A DNA stretch of 64,000 bases from Haliscomenobacter hydrossis DSM 1100 (GTDB taxonomy: Bacteria; Bacteroidota; Bacteroidia; Chitinophagales; Saprospiraceae). The stretch covers positions 558,001 to 622,000 of the forward strand of contig NC_015510.1 in the NCBI RefSeq assembly GCF_000212735.1, written 5' to 3'. Below the pieces are notes generated by a model. It had not been told where the DNA came from, ran no database searches, and was given only the letters and a program-made list of their open reading frames with translations. Shown here piece after piece: positions 44,094-53,602 of the stretch. Positions within the stretch are counted from its first letter, which is position 1. Each line of letters starts with the position of its first letter. The position numbers were made by a program, and so were the translations under genes.

Positions 44094-45095
44094 TCAACGG
44101 GGCGTATACTGCTCCGCTGCCTTTGCAAAAAAACTCCTCATTACTTCCACCAAAGTTGCTGGCGCGAGCACCAACACCTCATGTCCATAGCTGGCAATTT
44201 TACGGATCAATTCAATTTCGATCATTAAATCCATTTGCACCACCAGTTTGTCTTCGGTTCTTTCAAGGATCGTGTAAGGTTGAAAAAAGGGTTGCGACTC
44301 AAAGTATTTGCCCTGTACCCGGTTGAACCGCAACACCACGGCTTCAACCAATCCTCTGGCTGGCCGATTGATGCCAATCACGTGCTGCCAATACGTAATC
44401 GGGTTAAAACCCTTGGGCTTGCAGGCAAAATCGATGTACTTCCCCGTGCGGATGGGTTCTCCTTCGATGCGTTCCAAGGGGAAAGTACGGATAAAACCCT
44501 CATTGGGGTCATGTGACCAGCCGCCTACGTACCAGCGCTGGTGGTGCTGGCGCAAAAAGTAGGGATCGAAGCGGTAATTTTGGGGTTGATGAGCCTGAAA
44601 TGAAAAATAATCAAACTGCACCTGTTGTTCCTTTTCGATGGCGTCCAGGAAAAAGGGCAAATGCCGGCTGCCCTCGTATTGCGGCAAAGGGTCGAAGTAA
44701 ATGGCTTTGTGCTGGGCCTCATGATCCACCCAGCGCCCCACGGCCTTGCGGATTTTATTGACGGTTTGGGGTAAATCTTTAAAATCGGCGATATGATTGA
44801 GTTGGGCCAAGGTGGCCACGGCCAGGCGCAGGTTGTACATGTCCTCCAGGGTGAGGGGAATGTTGTCTGAAAAATTAAAAGGTTCGATGTAGCGCCAACC
44901 GCGCAATCGGCCATCGTATTCAAACTTTGCCCCCAATTCTTCCAGTTTCTGTTTGTCGGTTCGCCACTGTCGCTCGCTGATTTCAAATTTTTGCAAAATT
45001 TCTTCCGTGGTCACCACCGCCATTTCGCCCTTGCGGCGATTGAATAAGTCATTGATTTTCTGGTATCTTTCGAAGGCTTGACCGTTGCGCGACAT
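44094..45095 (-). CDS. WYL-domain transcriptional regulator
   Basis: 333 residues. N-terminal helix-turn-helix (FERYQKINDLFNRRKGEMAV, EEILQKFEISERQWRTDKQK) and a central WYL domain (about 140-215, RFDPYFLRQHHQRWYVGGWS), followed by the C-terminal WCX-type extension (VEAVVLRFNRVQGKYFESQP, LIRKIASYGHEVLVLAPATL). WYL regulators bind single-stranded nucleic acids or nucleotides and often govern phage-defence loci. It diverges from the cas operon with a 147-bp gap, so control of cas expression is likely. The ligand is unknown. Confidence 0.92.
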   Translation of the reverse strand: MSRNGQAFERYQKINDLFNRRKGEMAVVTTEEILQKFEISERQWRTDKQKLEELGAKFEYDGRLRGWRYIEPFNFSDNIPLTLEDMYNLRLAVATLAQLNHIADFKDLPQTVNKIRKAVGRWVDHEAQHKAIYFDPLPQYEGSRHLPFFLDAIEKEQQVQFDYFSFQAHQPQNYRFDPYFLRQHHQRWYVGGWSHDPNEGFIRTFPLERIEGEPIRTGKYIDFACKPKGFNPITYWQHVIGINRPARGLVEAVVLRFNRVQGKYFESQPFFQPYTILERTEDKLVVQMDLMIEIELIRKIASYGHEVLVLAPATLVEVMRSFFAKAAEQYTPR

Positions 45096-45157
45096 AGTAC
45101 TGGAAATTTTTTTTCAAGGTAAAAACTAGTCGGCAGTAATTCTGCATAGTGCTATCC

Positions 45158-45165
45158 TAAATTTG
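45158..45165 (+). promoter_or_regulatory. Candidate -7 box of the cas operon promoter
   Basis: TAAATTTG matches TAnnTTTG and sits 78 bp before the cas6 ATG; a -33 TTTG at 17-23 bp is not clear. If used, transcription would start about 45172. Confidence 0.35.
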
Positions 45166-45242
45166 TATTGAAAAGCAGAAAGAAATTTGTAACCTTTTCC
45201 TCACGAATACGTAAAAGTATTGTAAACCCAAAACCAGCACCG

Positions 45243-46043
45243 ATGAAATTTACGATAACCCTACAAGCACTAGAAAAAAACGCGGTATTGCCCATCAATT
45301 ACCAATACCCGCTCTCCTCCTGGATCTACAAGGTATTGGAACACGGCGACCCCGTATTGGCGCAGCTCTTGCACCAGGAAGGTTACGCCGAAGGTAAACG
45401 CCGTTACAAGTTTTATTCCTTCAGCGAACTGCGTACTGTCAAGCACCGCATCGAAGCTGATCGTTTGATCCTCTTGCATCCCGAAATCCATTTTACCATC
45501 CACTTTCTGGCCGAACAAGCCGCACAGGTGATGGTGATGGGCCTGTTCAAAGAGTCGGGTTCCTTCTTTTTGGGCGACAAAACCTCCGGTGCCCGCTTTG
45601 CCCTGCGCTCCATCCAAATGGACATGCTGCCTCCCCTGGGCGAAAGCATCGACCTGTTTACGGTATCGCCCGTGGTGGTGAGCACCATCGTGGACACCCC
45701 CGAAGGCAAGTTGAGCCGCGAGTACCTGCGCCCTTTTGACGAGGCCTACTCACCGCAAATCATCGCCAACCTGGAACGCAAATTCGCCGCCGCCCAAACG
45801 GCTGGGCTGATCAGCGGGGAAACGGGCAAGCCCCATTTTGAACTGCTCTCGAATGAGGCCAAAGAGAAAAAAATAGACCTGATGGCGGGAACGCCGCAGT
45901 ACACCCGAGTGCGGGGATACAAGTACCGCTTTCGACTGCATGGATCGCCGGAGTTGTTGAAGTTGGCACTGCTGGCAGGGGTGGGTGAGAAAAATGCGAT
46001 GGGGTTTGGGGGGGTGGAGGAAATTAGGATCTTAAGAGACTAA
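45243..46043 (+). CDS. cas6: CRISPR endoribonuclease Cas6
   Basis: 266 residues from the ATG at 45243; the longer frame (start 45168) adds unsupported residues. Cas6 features: N-terminal ferredoxin-like fold (MKFTITLQALEKNAVLPINY), a helix-loop with SELRTVKHRIEADRL and the C-terminal glycine-rich loop LLAGVGEKNAMGFGGVEEIR. It cuts the pre-crRNA within each repeat, leaving an 8-nt 5' handle, here expected to be ATTGAAAC. First gene of the type I-B operon; the next gene begins about 33 bp on. Confidence 0.93.
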   Translation: MKFTITLQALEKNAVLPINYQYPLSSWIYKVLEHGDPVLAQLLHQEGYAEGKRRYKFYSFSELRTVKHRIEADRLILLHPEIHFTIHFLAEQAAQVMVMGLFKESGSFFLGDKTSGARFALRSIQMDMLPPLGESIDLFTVSPVVVSTIVDTPEGKLSREYLRPFDEAYSPQIIANLERKFAAAQTAGLISGETGKPHFELLSNEAKEKKIDLMAGTPQYTRVRGYKYRFRLHGSPELLKLALLAGVGEKNAMGFGGVEEIRILRD

Positions 46044-46076
46044 GGCTAAAATCAATCTAGCACATTGCTAAACCTA

Positions 46077-47510
46077 ATGATCATGGCAACCATAGATTAC
46101 AAACAGGACTACCTTACCCAACGAACAGGCGATCCATTCGCCGATACTGGTGCGCATGTGATTCAACTCATGCAAGAAAAAAGCCCTGAAAAGACTATCC
46201 TTCAACTGATCGAAGAAGCAACCAACATCTATGTCAGAAACTGGGGTGGTGGCATCAATGCCTTCTTTTTAAATTCAAAGATCACTCAGCCAGCCTTTTT
46301 GGGAGAACGAAAGAAAGAAGAATCGATGGCCTACTTTCAACGTTTGCTCTCTAATGAAGAGCCATACGAAGAGGGTTACTGTAGAATATTAGGTCAAAAA
46401 ACCAAACTCTTTAGTACAGGTCGTGACAATCATATTCTCGCGGGTTCTGGCACTTTTATCAATTTCCATCATGGCTATCAAGAAGGGTTGAAAGTTGCCA
46501 AGGAAGTCATCATCCGCATGTTTTTTGTCCCTTTAGGAGCAATACAACTCGGTAAAAACATTGCAGTTATAGGAAGCAACCTCGAAAAAGTGGAAGCGCT
46601 TTTTGTAGAAGATATCTTCAAGGCGAACATGGTAGAGGTTAGCCACAAGCAAGCAAAAGGGGTGCTTAAATCGGATTTCACTAACCCTGCGAATGCGCTT
46701 TTTGAATTCGCCAGCAAGTCTCTCAATACCTCCAAGGTAGTAATTGAAGAAGATGATCAAGTAGAAATTCACCTCTACCATTTTACCAATTTTGGAGCCT
46801 CGCCAGAAGTTAATCTTTATTGTTTTTCAGCGCGTCTTTTTGCCTTTTACCGCAAAGCGATGAAAATCAACTACAGAAGCATCTGGCAAAGTTTTGTGAA
46901 TGATTTTTACCGCAATTCAAAGAATAGTGGTGCGGTTTACAACAATGCGACTAATCAGTACGAACTAGAGGTAAAAAAAGAAAAGAAGAATTTCGAATAT
47001 CAAGAATACCGAGTATGGTTCAACGTCATTTACCACAAGCTGCTGCGAAATCAAAGCATCCTAAAAAACTTCCTGTATTGGAGCTCAAATAAATACAAAC
47101 AACAAGCAGTATTCAACATTTGGCCAGTTGTAGAACTGTATCAAACTCAACTTCACAACATGAAAAAAACAACCTTGGACAAAATCCGCCAGATTGCGGA
47201 TTACCTCATTGAGGATGAAGACAAAATCAAACGGCGTTTGAATCGACTGCGTTTGGAGGTCTCCAATGTTTACCAACTCAAGCGGTTTTTGATTCAGACC
47301 ATTGGTGATCATTACCAGGAAAAGCAACCTGCACGTCCATTGATTACACTTGAAGAATTTGTAGATGATTTGTTTCCGGAAGGAACATACGGACTAGAGA
47401 TCAAGGATCTACTCATGATAGCGCTTTATGAAAGGCTCTGCGAAAAGAATATCCCTGTAGAGCTCGAAGGAGAAGATGTTTTAGAAGATGATCGACCTAA
47501 TTTTAATTAA
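46077..47510 (+). CDS. cas8b: Type I-B Cascade large subunit Cas8b (Cst1-like)
   Basis: 477 residues from ATG 46077 (ATG 46083 is also possible). N terminus IDYKQDYLTQRTGDPFADTG, then NWGGGINAFFLNSKITQPAF and FSTGRDNHILAGSGTFINFH, typical of the Cst1/Cas8b1 (Tneap-type) group; a C-terminal helical region (IRQIADYLIEDEDKIKRRLN) follows. It recognises the PAM and helps form the Cascade complex with Cas7, Cas5 and crRNA. Sequences of this subunit diverge fast, so the call rests on position and on the Cst1-like N-terminal pattern. Confidence 0.85.
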   Translation: MIMATIDYKQDYLTQRTGDPFADTGAHVIQLMQEKSPEKTILQLIEEATNIYVRNWGGGINAFFLNSKITQPAFLGERKKEESMAYFQRLLSNEEPYEEGYCRILGQKTKLFSTGRDNHILAGSGTFINFHHGYQEGLKVAKEVIIRMFFVPLGAIQLGKNIAVIGSNLEKVEALFVEDIFKANMVEVSHKQAKGVLKSDFTNPANALFEFASKSLNTSKVVIEEDDQVEIHLYHFTNFGASPEVNLYCFSARLFAFYRKAMKINYRSIWQSFVNDFYRNSKNSGAVYNNATNQYELEVKKEKKNFEYQEYRVWFNVIYHKLLRNQSILKNFLYWSSNKYKQQAVFNIWPVVELYQTQLHNMKKTTLDKIRQIADYLIEDEDKIKRRLNRLRLEVSNVYQLKRFLIQTIGDHYQEKQPARPLITLEEFVDDLFPEGTYGLEIKDLLMIALYERLCEKNIPVELEGEDVLEDDRPNFN

Positions 47511-47530
47511 TCCTCAACCATTGGTTCACA

Positions 47531-48607
47531 ATGAAAAATTTAAAAACTCAAGGCTTTATTCTGATTGATGTAGATGTTGTTGCGCTCAACAACGCAGGTA
47601 AATCGACTTCCACGGAGGCGGAAAACGGCGTCGCGACCAAACGCATTCAAAAAAATGGCCGATCTTACACTTATGTATCTGGTCAAGCGTGGCGGTATTG
47701 GTGGCGCAATGCCTTACAAAAGGATTTCAACTGGGGACTCTCCCCGATTATCCGGGAAGCGAAAGTAGCTTTCACCGCAGCAAATCCAATCCAATTTGCA
47801 GATGACGATGTGTTTGGGTACATGAAGGCAGCCACTGAAGTAGTTACTGACGAAAAAGGAAAAGACAAAAAGGAAAACATTACGGTCACCCGTGTTTCTC
47901 CCTTAAAGAACTCCGCCATCGTATCGGTTACTTCAGTGCAAGTGGTGGAAAATTGGTCGAGTATGTCGCGCCACGAAGGAGATGCCGTTCCCTATACCAA
48001 GCAAGAGTACAGTGCCATTATGAAGGGCATGTTCTCTCTGGATTTGGAGGCCGTAGGTACATTTGCTGCATACAACAAAACCGGTTTTAAAAACTTATCG
48101 GCTAAACTTAGAGAAGAAGCCTTAGCGCAAACTGGATCAAGTGAAATTTCAGACCCACATTTGCCAAGTGCCAAAGGAGAAGCCCATCAGTTGGTTCGTT
48201 TAGACAAAAGCATTCGTACCCAACGCATAAGTGAGACCTTGTCAGCACTAAAATTCTTGTCAGGAGGCGCGATGCAAACCAACAACATGGCCGATGTAGC
48301 GCCAACATTTGTCATTTTGGCTACTACTACTTCTGGGAACCACCCATTTTCTCATGTTGCCACCTCAAAAGGAAGTATCGATCAGACTTTTGAATTGAAT
48401 GTAGATGGCATTGAGGAGATTCTTCGCGATTTCAAAGCGCAAATACAAGGCAAAGTATTCATCGGCCACCGCAGTGGCTTCTTGAGCAGCGCTGACGTTC
48501 AAAAATTAGAAGTCCTTAAAAGCCAATATCCCGGTGTGGTGGAACTGGGATCGATCAATGACATGATAGACAAATACGTTGCTCAAGTCGAAAAACAGAT
48601 CCCATGA
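47531..48607 (+). CDS. cas7: Type I-B Cas7 (Cst2/DevR family)
   Basis: 358 residues. Cas7/DevR features: GFILIDVDVVALNNAGKSTS at the N terminus, KNGRSYTYVSGQAWRYWWRN, SPLKNSAIVSVTSVQVVENW and the C-terminal half with RTQRISETLSALKFLSGGAM and FVILATTTSGNHPFSHVATS. It is the repeated backbone subunit that binds crRNA along the Cascade. It follows cas8b by 20 bp and its TGA overlaps the cas5 ATG (ATGA), indicating coupled translation. Confidence 0.92.
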   Translation: MKNLKTQGFILIDVDVVALNNAGKSTSTEAENGVATKRIQKNGRSYTYVSGQAWRYWWRNALQKDFNWGLSPIIREAKVAFTAANPIQFADDDVFGYMKAATEVVTDEKGKDKKENITVTRVSPLKNSAIVSVTSVQVVENWSSMSRHEGDAVPYTKQEYSAIMKGMFSLDLEAVGTFAAYNKTGFKNLSAKLREEALAQTGSSEISDPHLPSAKGEAHQLVRLDKSIRTQRISETLSALKFLSGGAMQTNNMADVAPTFVILATTTSGNHPFSHVATSKGSIDQTFELNVDGIEEILRDFKAQIQGKVFIGHRSGFLSSADVQKLEVLKSQYPGVVELGSINDMIDKYVAQVEKQIP

Positions 48608-49272
48608 AAACTTACCGGGTGGACATCAGTTCCTGGACGGCAAGTTTTCGCTATCCCAATTTGATTAGTGGTCTTCAACCCACGTTGGAAGTTCCTCCAC
48701 TCAGTACAGTACTGGGGCTGATCAATGCCGCTGCTGGTCAATACCTCGAACACGAAGATTTGATTATCGGCTACTATTTCGAGTTTGCTGCTAAAGCGAC
48801 CGACTTAGAGACCATATACATGATTGAAGCCGGGAAAAATGGGCAAGGCAGTAACTCAGGTAAATCAAACGTGATCCAACGGGAGTTTTTGTTTGAGAAC
48901 AGGCTTTCGCTTTACTGTGCGGACTCAAAGATCATCGACTTCTTCCGAGAACCAGTCTTTCCCTTGTTGTTGGGAAGGTCAGGGGATTTGGCGAGCGTTG
49001 AGCAGATTGAGGAAATTGAGCTAGCTGAAATTGATCATGCTGAAAAAATCAGGGGGCAAATTATTCCGCTCAAGGGAAATTTTCTACCAGGAGTGATTCA
49101 GGCATTGCCAAAGTACTTTACCAATACTTTTCCAAGGCAAAATATTGGTACAGAACCTTTCTCGGTAATCCGCTACAATGTTTTTGACTTGACTACAAAA
49201 ATCGCTGCATTTCGAGACCATACCTTACAAAAAGATGGCGTAGATATTTATTTCCACCACTTCAAACTCTAG
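48604..49272 (+). CDS. cas5: Type I-B Cas5
   Basis: 222 residues. Cas5 pattern: N-terminal YRVDISSWTASFRYPNLISG and LQPTLEVPPLSTVLGLINAA, a Gly-rich turn (GQGSNSGKSN) and LSLYCADSKIIDFFREPVFP, LLLGRSGDLASVEQIEEIEL. It caps the 5' handle of the crRNA in Cascade. Overlaps cas7 by 4 bp, and the cas3 ATG follows 4 bp after its stop. Confidence 0.9.
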   Translation: MKTYRVDISSWTASFRYPNLISGLQPTLEVPPLSTVLGLINAAAGQYLEHEDLIIGYYFEFAAKATDLETIYMIEAGKNGQGSNSGKSNVIQREFLFENRLSLYCADSKIIDFFREPVFPLLLGRSGDLASVEQIEEIELAEIDHAEKIRGQIIPLKGNFLPGVIQALPKYFTNTFPRQNIGTEPFSVIRYNVFDLTTKIAAFRDHTLQKDGVDIYFHHFKL

Positions 49273-49276
49273 GAAA

Positions 49277-51544
49277 ATGCCTTCGGTAATTCTAGCTAAG
49301 TCCAGCAATGAAGAAAATACTCGGCCATTGACCTTGGCCGAGCACAACAACGATTTACTGGACATTAAGCGCTATCTGCTGGAGGCATTTCCTCAAGTTC
49401 AGCGAATTTCCACCTTGCCTGAATTTTGGGAGATTTTGCACACCGCAATCATCTTTCACGATTTGGGCAAGGCTCATGCTGAGTTTCAAAAAGTATTGTT
49501 GCGCTACAAAAATCATAAATGGTGCGGACAGCGACATGAATTATTTTCATTGCCTTTTGTTGCTGGTTTATCACTACACCCTGACCAGCAAGAATTAATT
49601 GAAAAACTGGTGGCAGGACATCACAAACCATACCACAAACTTTTGCATCACTGTGAAGAGCTGTATGATGAGGGTGACTTTGCTACCCAATTTCAGGCTG
49701 TGGATACCGCAGCAGTATTGGATTTGATAAAAGAATACGGATATGAACTTCAAACTTTCAAGGTAAAGCCTCCTAACCAACTTTTTTTACATTACAAAAA
49801 GCAAATGCACGAGCGGCGTGTTCCCTTAGTACAACCTCTGTTGATGTTGACAGGAGCATTGAAACACTGTGACCATTTGGCATCTGCTTTTATCCGAAAA
49901 AAGGATTTACAACTGCTTGATTCCTCAAACTTTAAGTTCCTTGATCAAAAACTAAGTAGCCCATACCAACACCAGATAGACGCAGAACAAACCCTTGGTT
50001 CAACCATACTAACGGCTCCAACGGGATCAGGGAAAACGGAGACAGCCTTACTTTGGACGCGCAAACAAATGCAAGAACAAGGACGGGGAATGGTATTTTA
50101 TATCCTTCCCTTTACCGCGTCCATCAATGCCATGTGGAAAAGATTGGGCAATCCGGAAAACGGGTTAAACGAAAAAGTAGGCATGTTGCACGGTAATCTG
50201 GATGCGGTGCTATACAGAGAATTGTTTGAAGAATTCGGGGGCGATACGCAAAAAATCAAGGATAAAATTCCGGCCATCAAAAAACAATTCCGCGAAATGA
50301 TGACCCCACTCCGAATAGTGACACCTTTTCAATTGATCAAACATATATTTGGCCTAAAAGGCTATGAAAAAGGCATCTTTGAATGGACTGGTGCCTACTT
50401 TATCTTTGATGAAATCCATGCTTACGATCCGGGGGTATTGGCTCAAATTATGGTTCTTTTGCAATACACCATTGATAAGTGCGGCGTACGTGCATTTGTA
50501 ATGACTGCTACCCTACCCTCTTTTTTAAAAGATTTGATTGCCAAAACCTTGGGTTCTCATAGTCTTCTTAAGGCCTCAACTGAATTGTACCAAAAATTCA
50601 AGCGGCATCGAATTCAGGTTTTAGGTGGAGAAATTACGGAAGCACTCGACCTGGTCCGTGCAGATCTAGTGATTGGCAAAAAAGTATTGGTGGTGTGCAA
50701 CACCGTTCAACGGGCGCAAGAAATCTATCAAGTGTTGTCCAGCGATTCTACAAACTCTATTCTTTTACATAGTGCATTCAACGGAGAAGACCGTGCCAGC
50801 AAAGAAGCAAAATTAAAAAACGAAAGCCTGCCCGACTTGTTGGTCGGTACCCAAGCGATTGAGGTCAGTCTTGATATAGATTACGATGTGATTTACACAG
50901 AACTTGCCCCGTTGGATGCATTGCTACAAAGGTTTGGGCGGGTGAATCGGGCGACCAAAAAAGCGCCTTGCCCTTGTTTTGTTTTTGAACAAAGAAACGA
51001 CAAAGACAGATACATCTACCCCGTTGAAATATGCGAACGCACCTTGATCTCGCTTCGAGAAATGGAGAACGAACATGATGGAATTGTTGATGAATTGACC
51101 TTACAGGCTAAAATTGACTTTGTGTATCCTAGATTTAGCGAAAAAGAGCAACAAGAATTTGACCAGGTGGTCGATAGTTTAACTTACTCCATTGAACATG
51201 TTCTGGTGCCTTTTAATGAGGACAAAAAAAGTGAACAAGACTTTTATGACCAATTTGATGGCGTAAAAGTACTGCCCATTGAGTTGAAGGCAGAATACTA
51301 TGAACGCATCAAAAAGTTTAATTTTATTCATGCCGATATGCTGAAAGTGAGTATCCGAAAAAATGAATTTCAACGCTGGAGAAAAGATGGTACGCTACAA
51401 CCCGAAAGGCTGCACTTAGAAAAGAATGCTAAAGATTCGATGGACGTACCCGTTTGGCTTTTGCAAAAACCTTATGACCAGGAATTAGGCTTATTGAAGT
51501 ACCTAGAACTATCGATGCTTGACTTGAATGACAATCAGCTATAA
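49277..51544 (+). CDS. cas3: CRISPR nuclease-helicase Cas3
   Basis: 755 residues. N-terminal HD nuclease: His 23 (TLAEHNNDLLD) and His61-Asp62 in IIFHDLGKAHAEFQ, then GHHKPYHK with further metal ligands. The superfamily-2 helicase has Walker A TAPTGSGKTET (about 247-257), DEIH box FDEIHAYDP (378-381) and motif III MTATLPS (409-415), followed by QAIEVSLDIDYDVIYTELAP and LLQRFGRVNRATKK. It is recruited by Cascade, unwinds and degrades target DNA. HD and helicase are in one chain, as usual for this subtype. Confidence 0.95.
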   Translation: MPSVILAKSSNEENTRPLTLAEHNNDLLDIKRYLLEAFPQVQRISTLPEFWEILHTAIIFHDLGKAHAEFQKVLLRYKNHKWCGQRHELFSLPFVAGLSLHPDQQELIEKLVAGHHKPYHKLLHHCEELYDEGDFATQFQAVDTAAVLDLIKEYGYELQTFKVKPPNQLFLHYKKQMHERRVPLVQPLLMLTGALKHCDHLASAFIRKKDLQLLDSSNFKFLDQKLSSPYQHQIDAEQTLGSTILTAPTGSGKTETALLWTRKQMQEQGRGMVFYILPFTASINAMWKRLGNPENGLNEKVGMLHGNLDAVLYRELFEEFGGDTQKIKDKIPAIKKQFREMMTPLRIVTPFQLIKHIFGLKGYEKGIFEWTGAYFIFDEIHAYDPGVLAQIMVLLQYTIDKCGVRAFVMTATLPSFLKDLIAKTLGSHSLLKASTELYQKFKRHRIQVLGGEITEALDLVRADLVIGKKVLVVCNTVQRAQEIYQVLSSDSTNSILLHSAFNGEDRASKEAKLKNESLPDLLVGTQAIEVSLDIDYDVIYTELAPLDALLQRFGRVNRATKKAPCPCFVFEQRNDKDRYIYPVEICERTLISLREMENEHDGIVDELTLQAKIDFVYPRFSEKEQQEFDQVVDSLTYSIEHVLVPFNEDKKSEQDFYDQFDGVKVLPIELKAEYYERIKKFNFIHADMLKVSIRKNEFQRWRKDGTLQPERLHLEKNAKDSMDVPVWLLQKPYDQELGLLKYLELSMLDLNDNQL

Positions 51545-51553
51545 ACTCAACCT

Positions 51554-52072
51554 ATGCAAGTTACGGCTACCATTATCGCCTATTTTCATACTTGCCTTCG
51601 GAAAATGTACCTCCACCACCACGGCATCCGCATGGAGCACACCTCCGACGTGGTCTACGAAGGCAAACTCATTGGTGAAAGCACCTACGAAGACCGCGCC
51701 GCCAAGAACACCCAACTGGAGCTGGACGGCATCAAAATTGACTATTACGATGCCAAGACCAAAACGGTACACGAAACCAAGAAGAGCGACAAAATGGAGC
51801 ACGCGCACGAGGCGCAGGTCTTGTACTACTTGTACGTATTGCAGCGCAACGGGATTGAGGGCGCGAGTGGCATCATCGAGTACCCGACGCTGCGGCAACG
51901 CAAACACATCGATTTTGACCCCGAACGAGACGTACCCATTATTGAAGGCTGGCTGCAGGAGATAGAGCAGATTTTGGAACAGGAGCAATGCCCGCCAGTG
52001 ATCAACAAGAGCATTTGCAAAAGTTGCTCGTACTACGATTATTGTTACGTGGCCGAGGAAATTGAAAATTAA
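51554..52072 (+). CDS. cas4: CRISPR adaptation exonuclease Cas4
   Basis: 172 residues. Fe-S cysteines Cys14 and the C-terminal trio Cys155, Cys158, Cys164 (ICKSCSYYDYC), with the RecB-like nuclease core ELDGIKIDYYDAKTKTVHET (Glu and Lys in ETKKS, about 74-77). It trims prespacers and helps choose PAM and orientation with Cas1-Cas2. Starts 10 bp after cas3. Confidence 0.93.
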   Translation: MQVTATIIAYFHTCLRKMYLHHHGIRMEHTSDVVYEGKLIGESTYEDRAAKNTQLELDGIKIDYYDAKTKTVHETKKSDKMEHAHEAQVLYYLYVLQRNGIEGASGIIEYPTLRQRKHIDFDPERDVPIIEGWLQEIEQILEQEQCPPVINKSICKSCSYYDYCYVAEEIEN

Positions 52073-52123
52073 AGTATACGTCTGGCTAAAAGCTGATTGC
52101 TGAAAGCCGAAAGCTGAAATTCC

Positions 52124-53128
52124 ATGAAAAAACCCTACTACCTCTTTAATCCCGGTCGCCTTTCGCGCAAAGACAACACCCTCAAATTCACACCAGTGGA
52201 CGAAGCGGGGAATGAAGGGCAGCCCCGCCATTTGCCCATCGAATCCGTAGAAGAACTCTACGTATTTGGCGCATTGGATGTGAACAGTGCAGTGCTCAAT
52301 TTTTTGGGGCAGGAAAGCATTTGTGTCCATTTTTTTAACTACTACGAACATTACACCGGTTCCTTCATGCCCCGCGACTATTTGCTGGCGGGCAAAGTAC
52401 AAATTGCCCAAACCCGTGCCTACACCGAAGCCAAAAGGCGCATGCCCATTGCCCGCAGCCTCCTGGACGGTGCCGCTGCCAACATGCTGCGGGTACTGCG
52501 GTACTACGGCTATCGAGAGCGAGATTTGGGCTTACCCATTGCGGCCATCGAAGACTTGCGCCAACGGCTGCCCGATGCCAAAACGAGTAGTGAGTTGATG
52601 GGCATCGAAGGCAATATCCGGCAAAATTACTACCAGGCTTTTGATGAAATCATCCTCGATTACGACATGGGCGGCCGCAGCAAACGTCCGCCCAAAAACG
52701 AAGTCAACGCCATGATTTCTTACGGCAACATGCTTTGTTACACCCAATGCCTCAAACAGATTTACCACACCCAACTCAATCCCACCATCAGTTTTTTACA
52801 CGAGCCAGGCTATCGACGCTATTCCTTGGCCCTGGATTTGGCCGAAATTTTTAAACCCGTTCTGGTTGACCGATTGGTATTCTCTCTCCTCAACAAAAAG
52901 ATCATTCAAGCAAACGATTTTCGCTGGGAACTCAACAAATGTCTGCTCAAAGAATCGGGTGCACGCAACTTTGCCAAATACTGGGATGAGCGCATGAACG
53001 AAACCATCCAACACCGCAGCCTCAACAAAAAAGTCAGCTACAAACACCTCATTCGCCTGGAGTGTTACAAACTAACCAAACATGTGCTGAATGATGGGGA
53101 GTATAAACCGTTTAAGATGTGGTGGTAA
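52124..53128 (+). CDS. cas1: CRISPR integrase Cas1
   Basis: 334 residues. Metal-binding site: Glu162 (MGIEGNIRQNYYQAF), His226 (FLHEPGYRRYSLALDLAEIF) and Asp238/Glu241. Type I-B Cas1 with the N-terminal beta domain (YYLFNPGRLSRKDNTLKFT, DVNSAVLNFLGQESICVHFF). It forms the integrase with Cas2 that inserts spacers at the leader end of the array. The stop codon lies inside a 19-bp-arm hairpin that runs on toward cas2. Confidence 0.96.
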   Translation: MKKPYYLFNPGRLSRKDNTLKFTPVDEAGNEGQPRHLPIESVEELYVFGALDVNSAVLNFLGQESICVHFFNYYEHYTGSFMPRDYLLAGKVQIAQTRAYTEAKRRMPIARSLLDGAAANMLRVLRYYGYRERDLGLPIAAIEDLRQRLPDAKTSSELMGIEGNIRQNYYQAFDEIILDYDMGGRSKRPPKNEVNAMISYGNMLCYTQCLKQIYHTQLNPTISFLHEPGYRRYSLALDLAEIFKPVLVDRLVFSLLNKKIIQANDFRWELNKCLLKESGARNFAKYWDERMNETIQHRSLNKKVSYKHLIRLECYKLTKHVLNDGEYKPFKMWW

Positions 53129-53183
53129 GCCAGTATGAGCGGTCGCCGAGCGAAGCCGAGGTGCCCGCTCATACTGGCTTACC
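53124..53183. repeat. Hairpin spanning the cas1 stop, between cas1 and cas2
   Basis: Arms 53124-53142 and 53165-53183 are perfect 19-bp reverse complements (GGTAAGCCAGTATGAGCGG) around a 22-base loop. The left arm contains the cas1 TAA. It could slow or reduce transcription into cas2, which lacks its own obvious promoter. Confidence 0.85.
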
Positions 53184-53204
53184 TTTCCAGCAAAACAAAA
53201 AGCC

Positions 53205-53468
53205 ATGTACGTAATTGCCGTTTACGATGTCAACGAAAAAAGGGTGGGCAAAATGCTGAAATTGTGCCGCCGCTACTTAAATTGGATTCAGAATTCGGTC
53301 TTCGAAGGTGAGATTACTCCGGTAAAATTGCAAGAGATGGTCGTCGAAGCCAACAAAATCATGCAAAAAGAGGAAGATAGCCTCATCCTTTTTAAGAGCC
53401 GCGACGCCCGTTGGCTCGATAAAGAGGTGATTGGACTGGAAAGAATGAGTACGGATAATTTTTTATAA
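53205..53468 (+). CDS. cas2: CRISPR adaptation protein Cas2
   Basis: 87 residues. Cas2 pattern: MYVIAVYDVNEKRVGKML (Asp8), CRRYLNWIQNSVFEGEITPV, EDSLILFKSRDARWLDKEVI. It bridges two Cas1 dimers in the spacer integrase. It is last of the operon, about 170 bp before the first repeat. Confidence 0.94.
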   Translation: MYVIAVYDVNEKRVGKMLKLCRRYLNWIQNSVFEGEITPVKLQEMVVEANKIMQKEEDSLILFKSRDARWLDKEVIGLERMSTDNFL

Positions 53469-53514
53469 TGCTAAAAATCAACAATTTAAACTTTCGCCCT
53501 CTGCCCTGAGCTCC

Positions 53515-53566
53515 AAAAGTCGTCGATCCCCCTGCAAAATCCGCTTATTGAACATCGACGATTTTT
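53515..53566 (+). terminator. Hairpin after cas2, possible cas-operon terminator
   Basis: AAAAGTCGTCGAT (53515-53527) and ATCGACGATTTTT (53554-53566) pair, one G:T step apart from perfect, around a 26-base loop and end in a T run. It would separate cas transcription from the array. Confidence 0.5.
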
Positions 53567-53602
53567 ATGGGCTAAAAACGCTCTTTGACAAGTTGGTATT
53601 TA

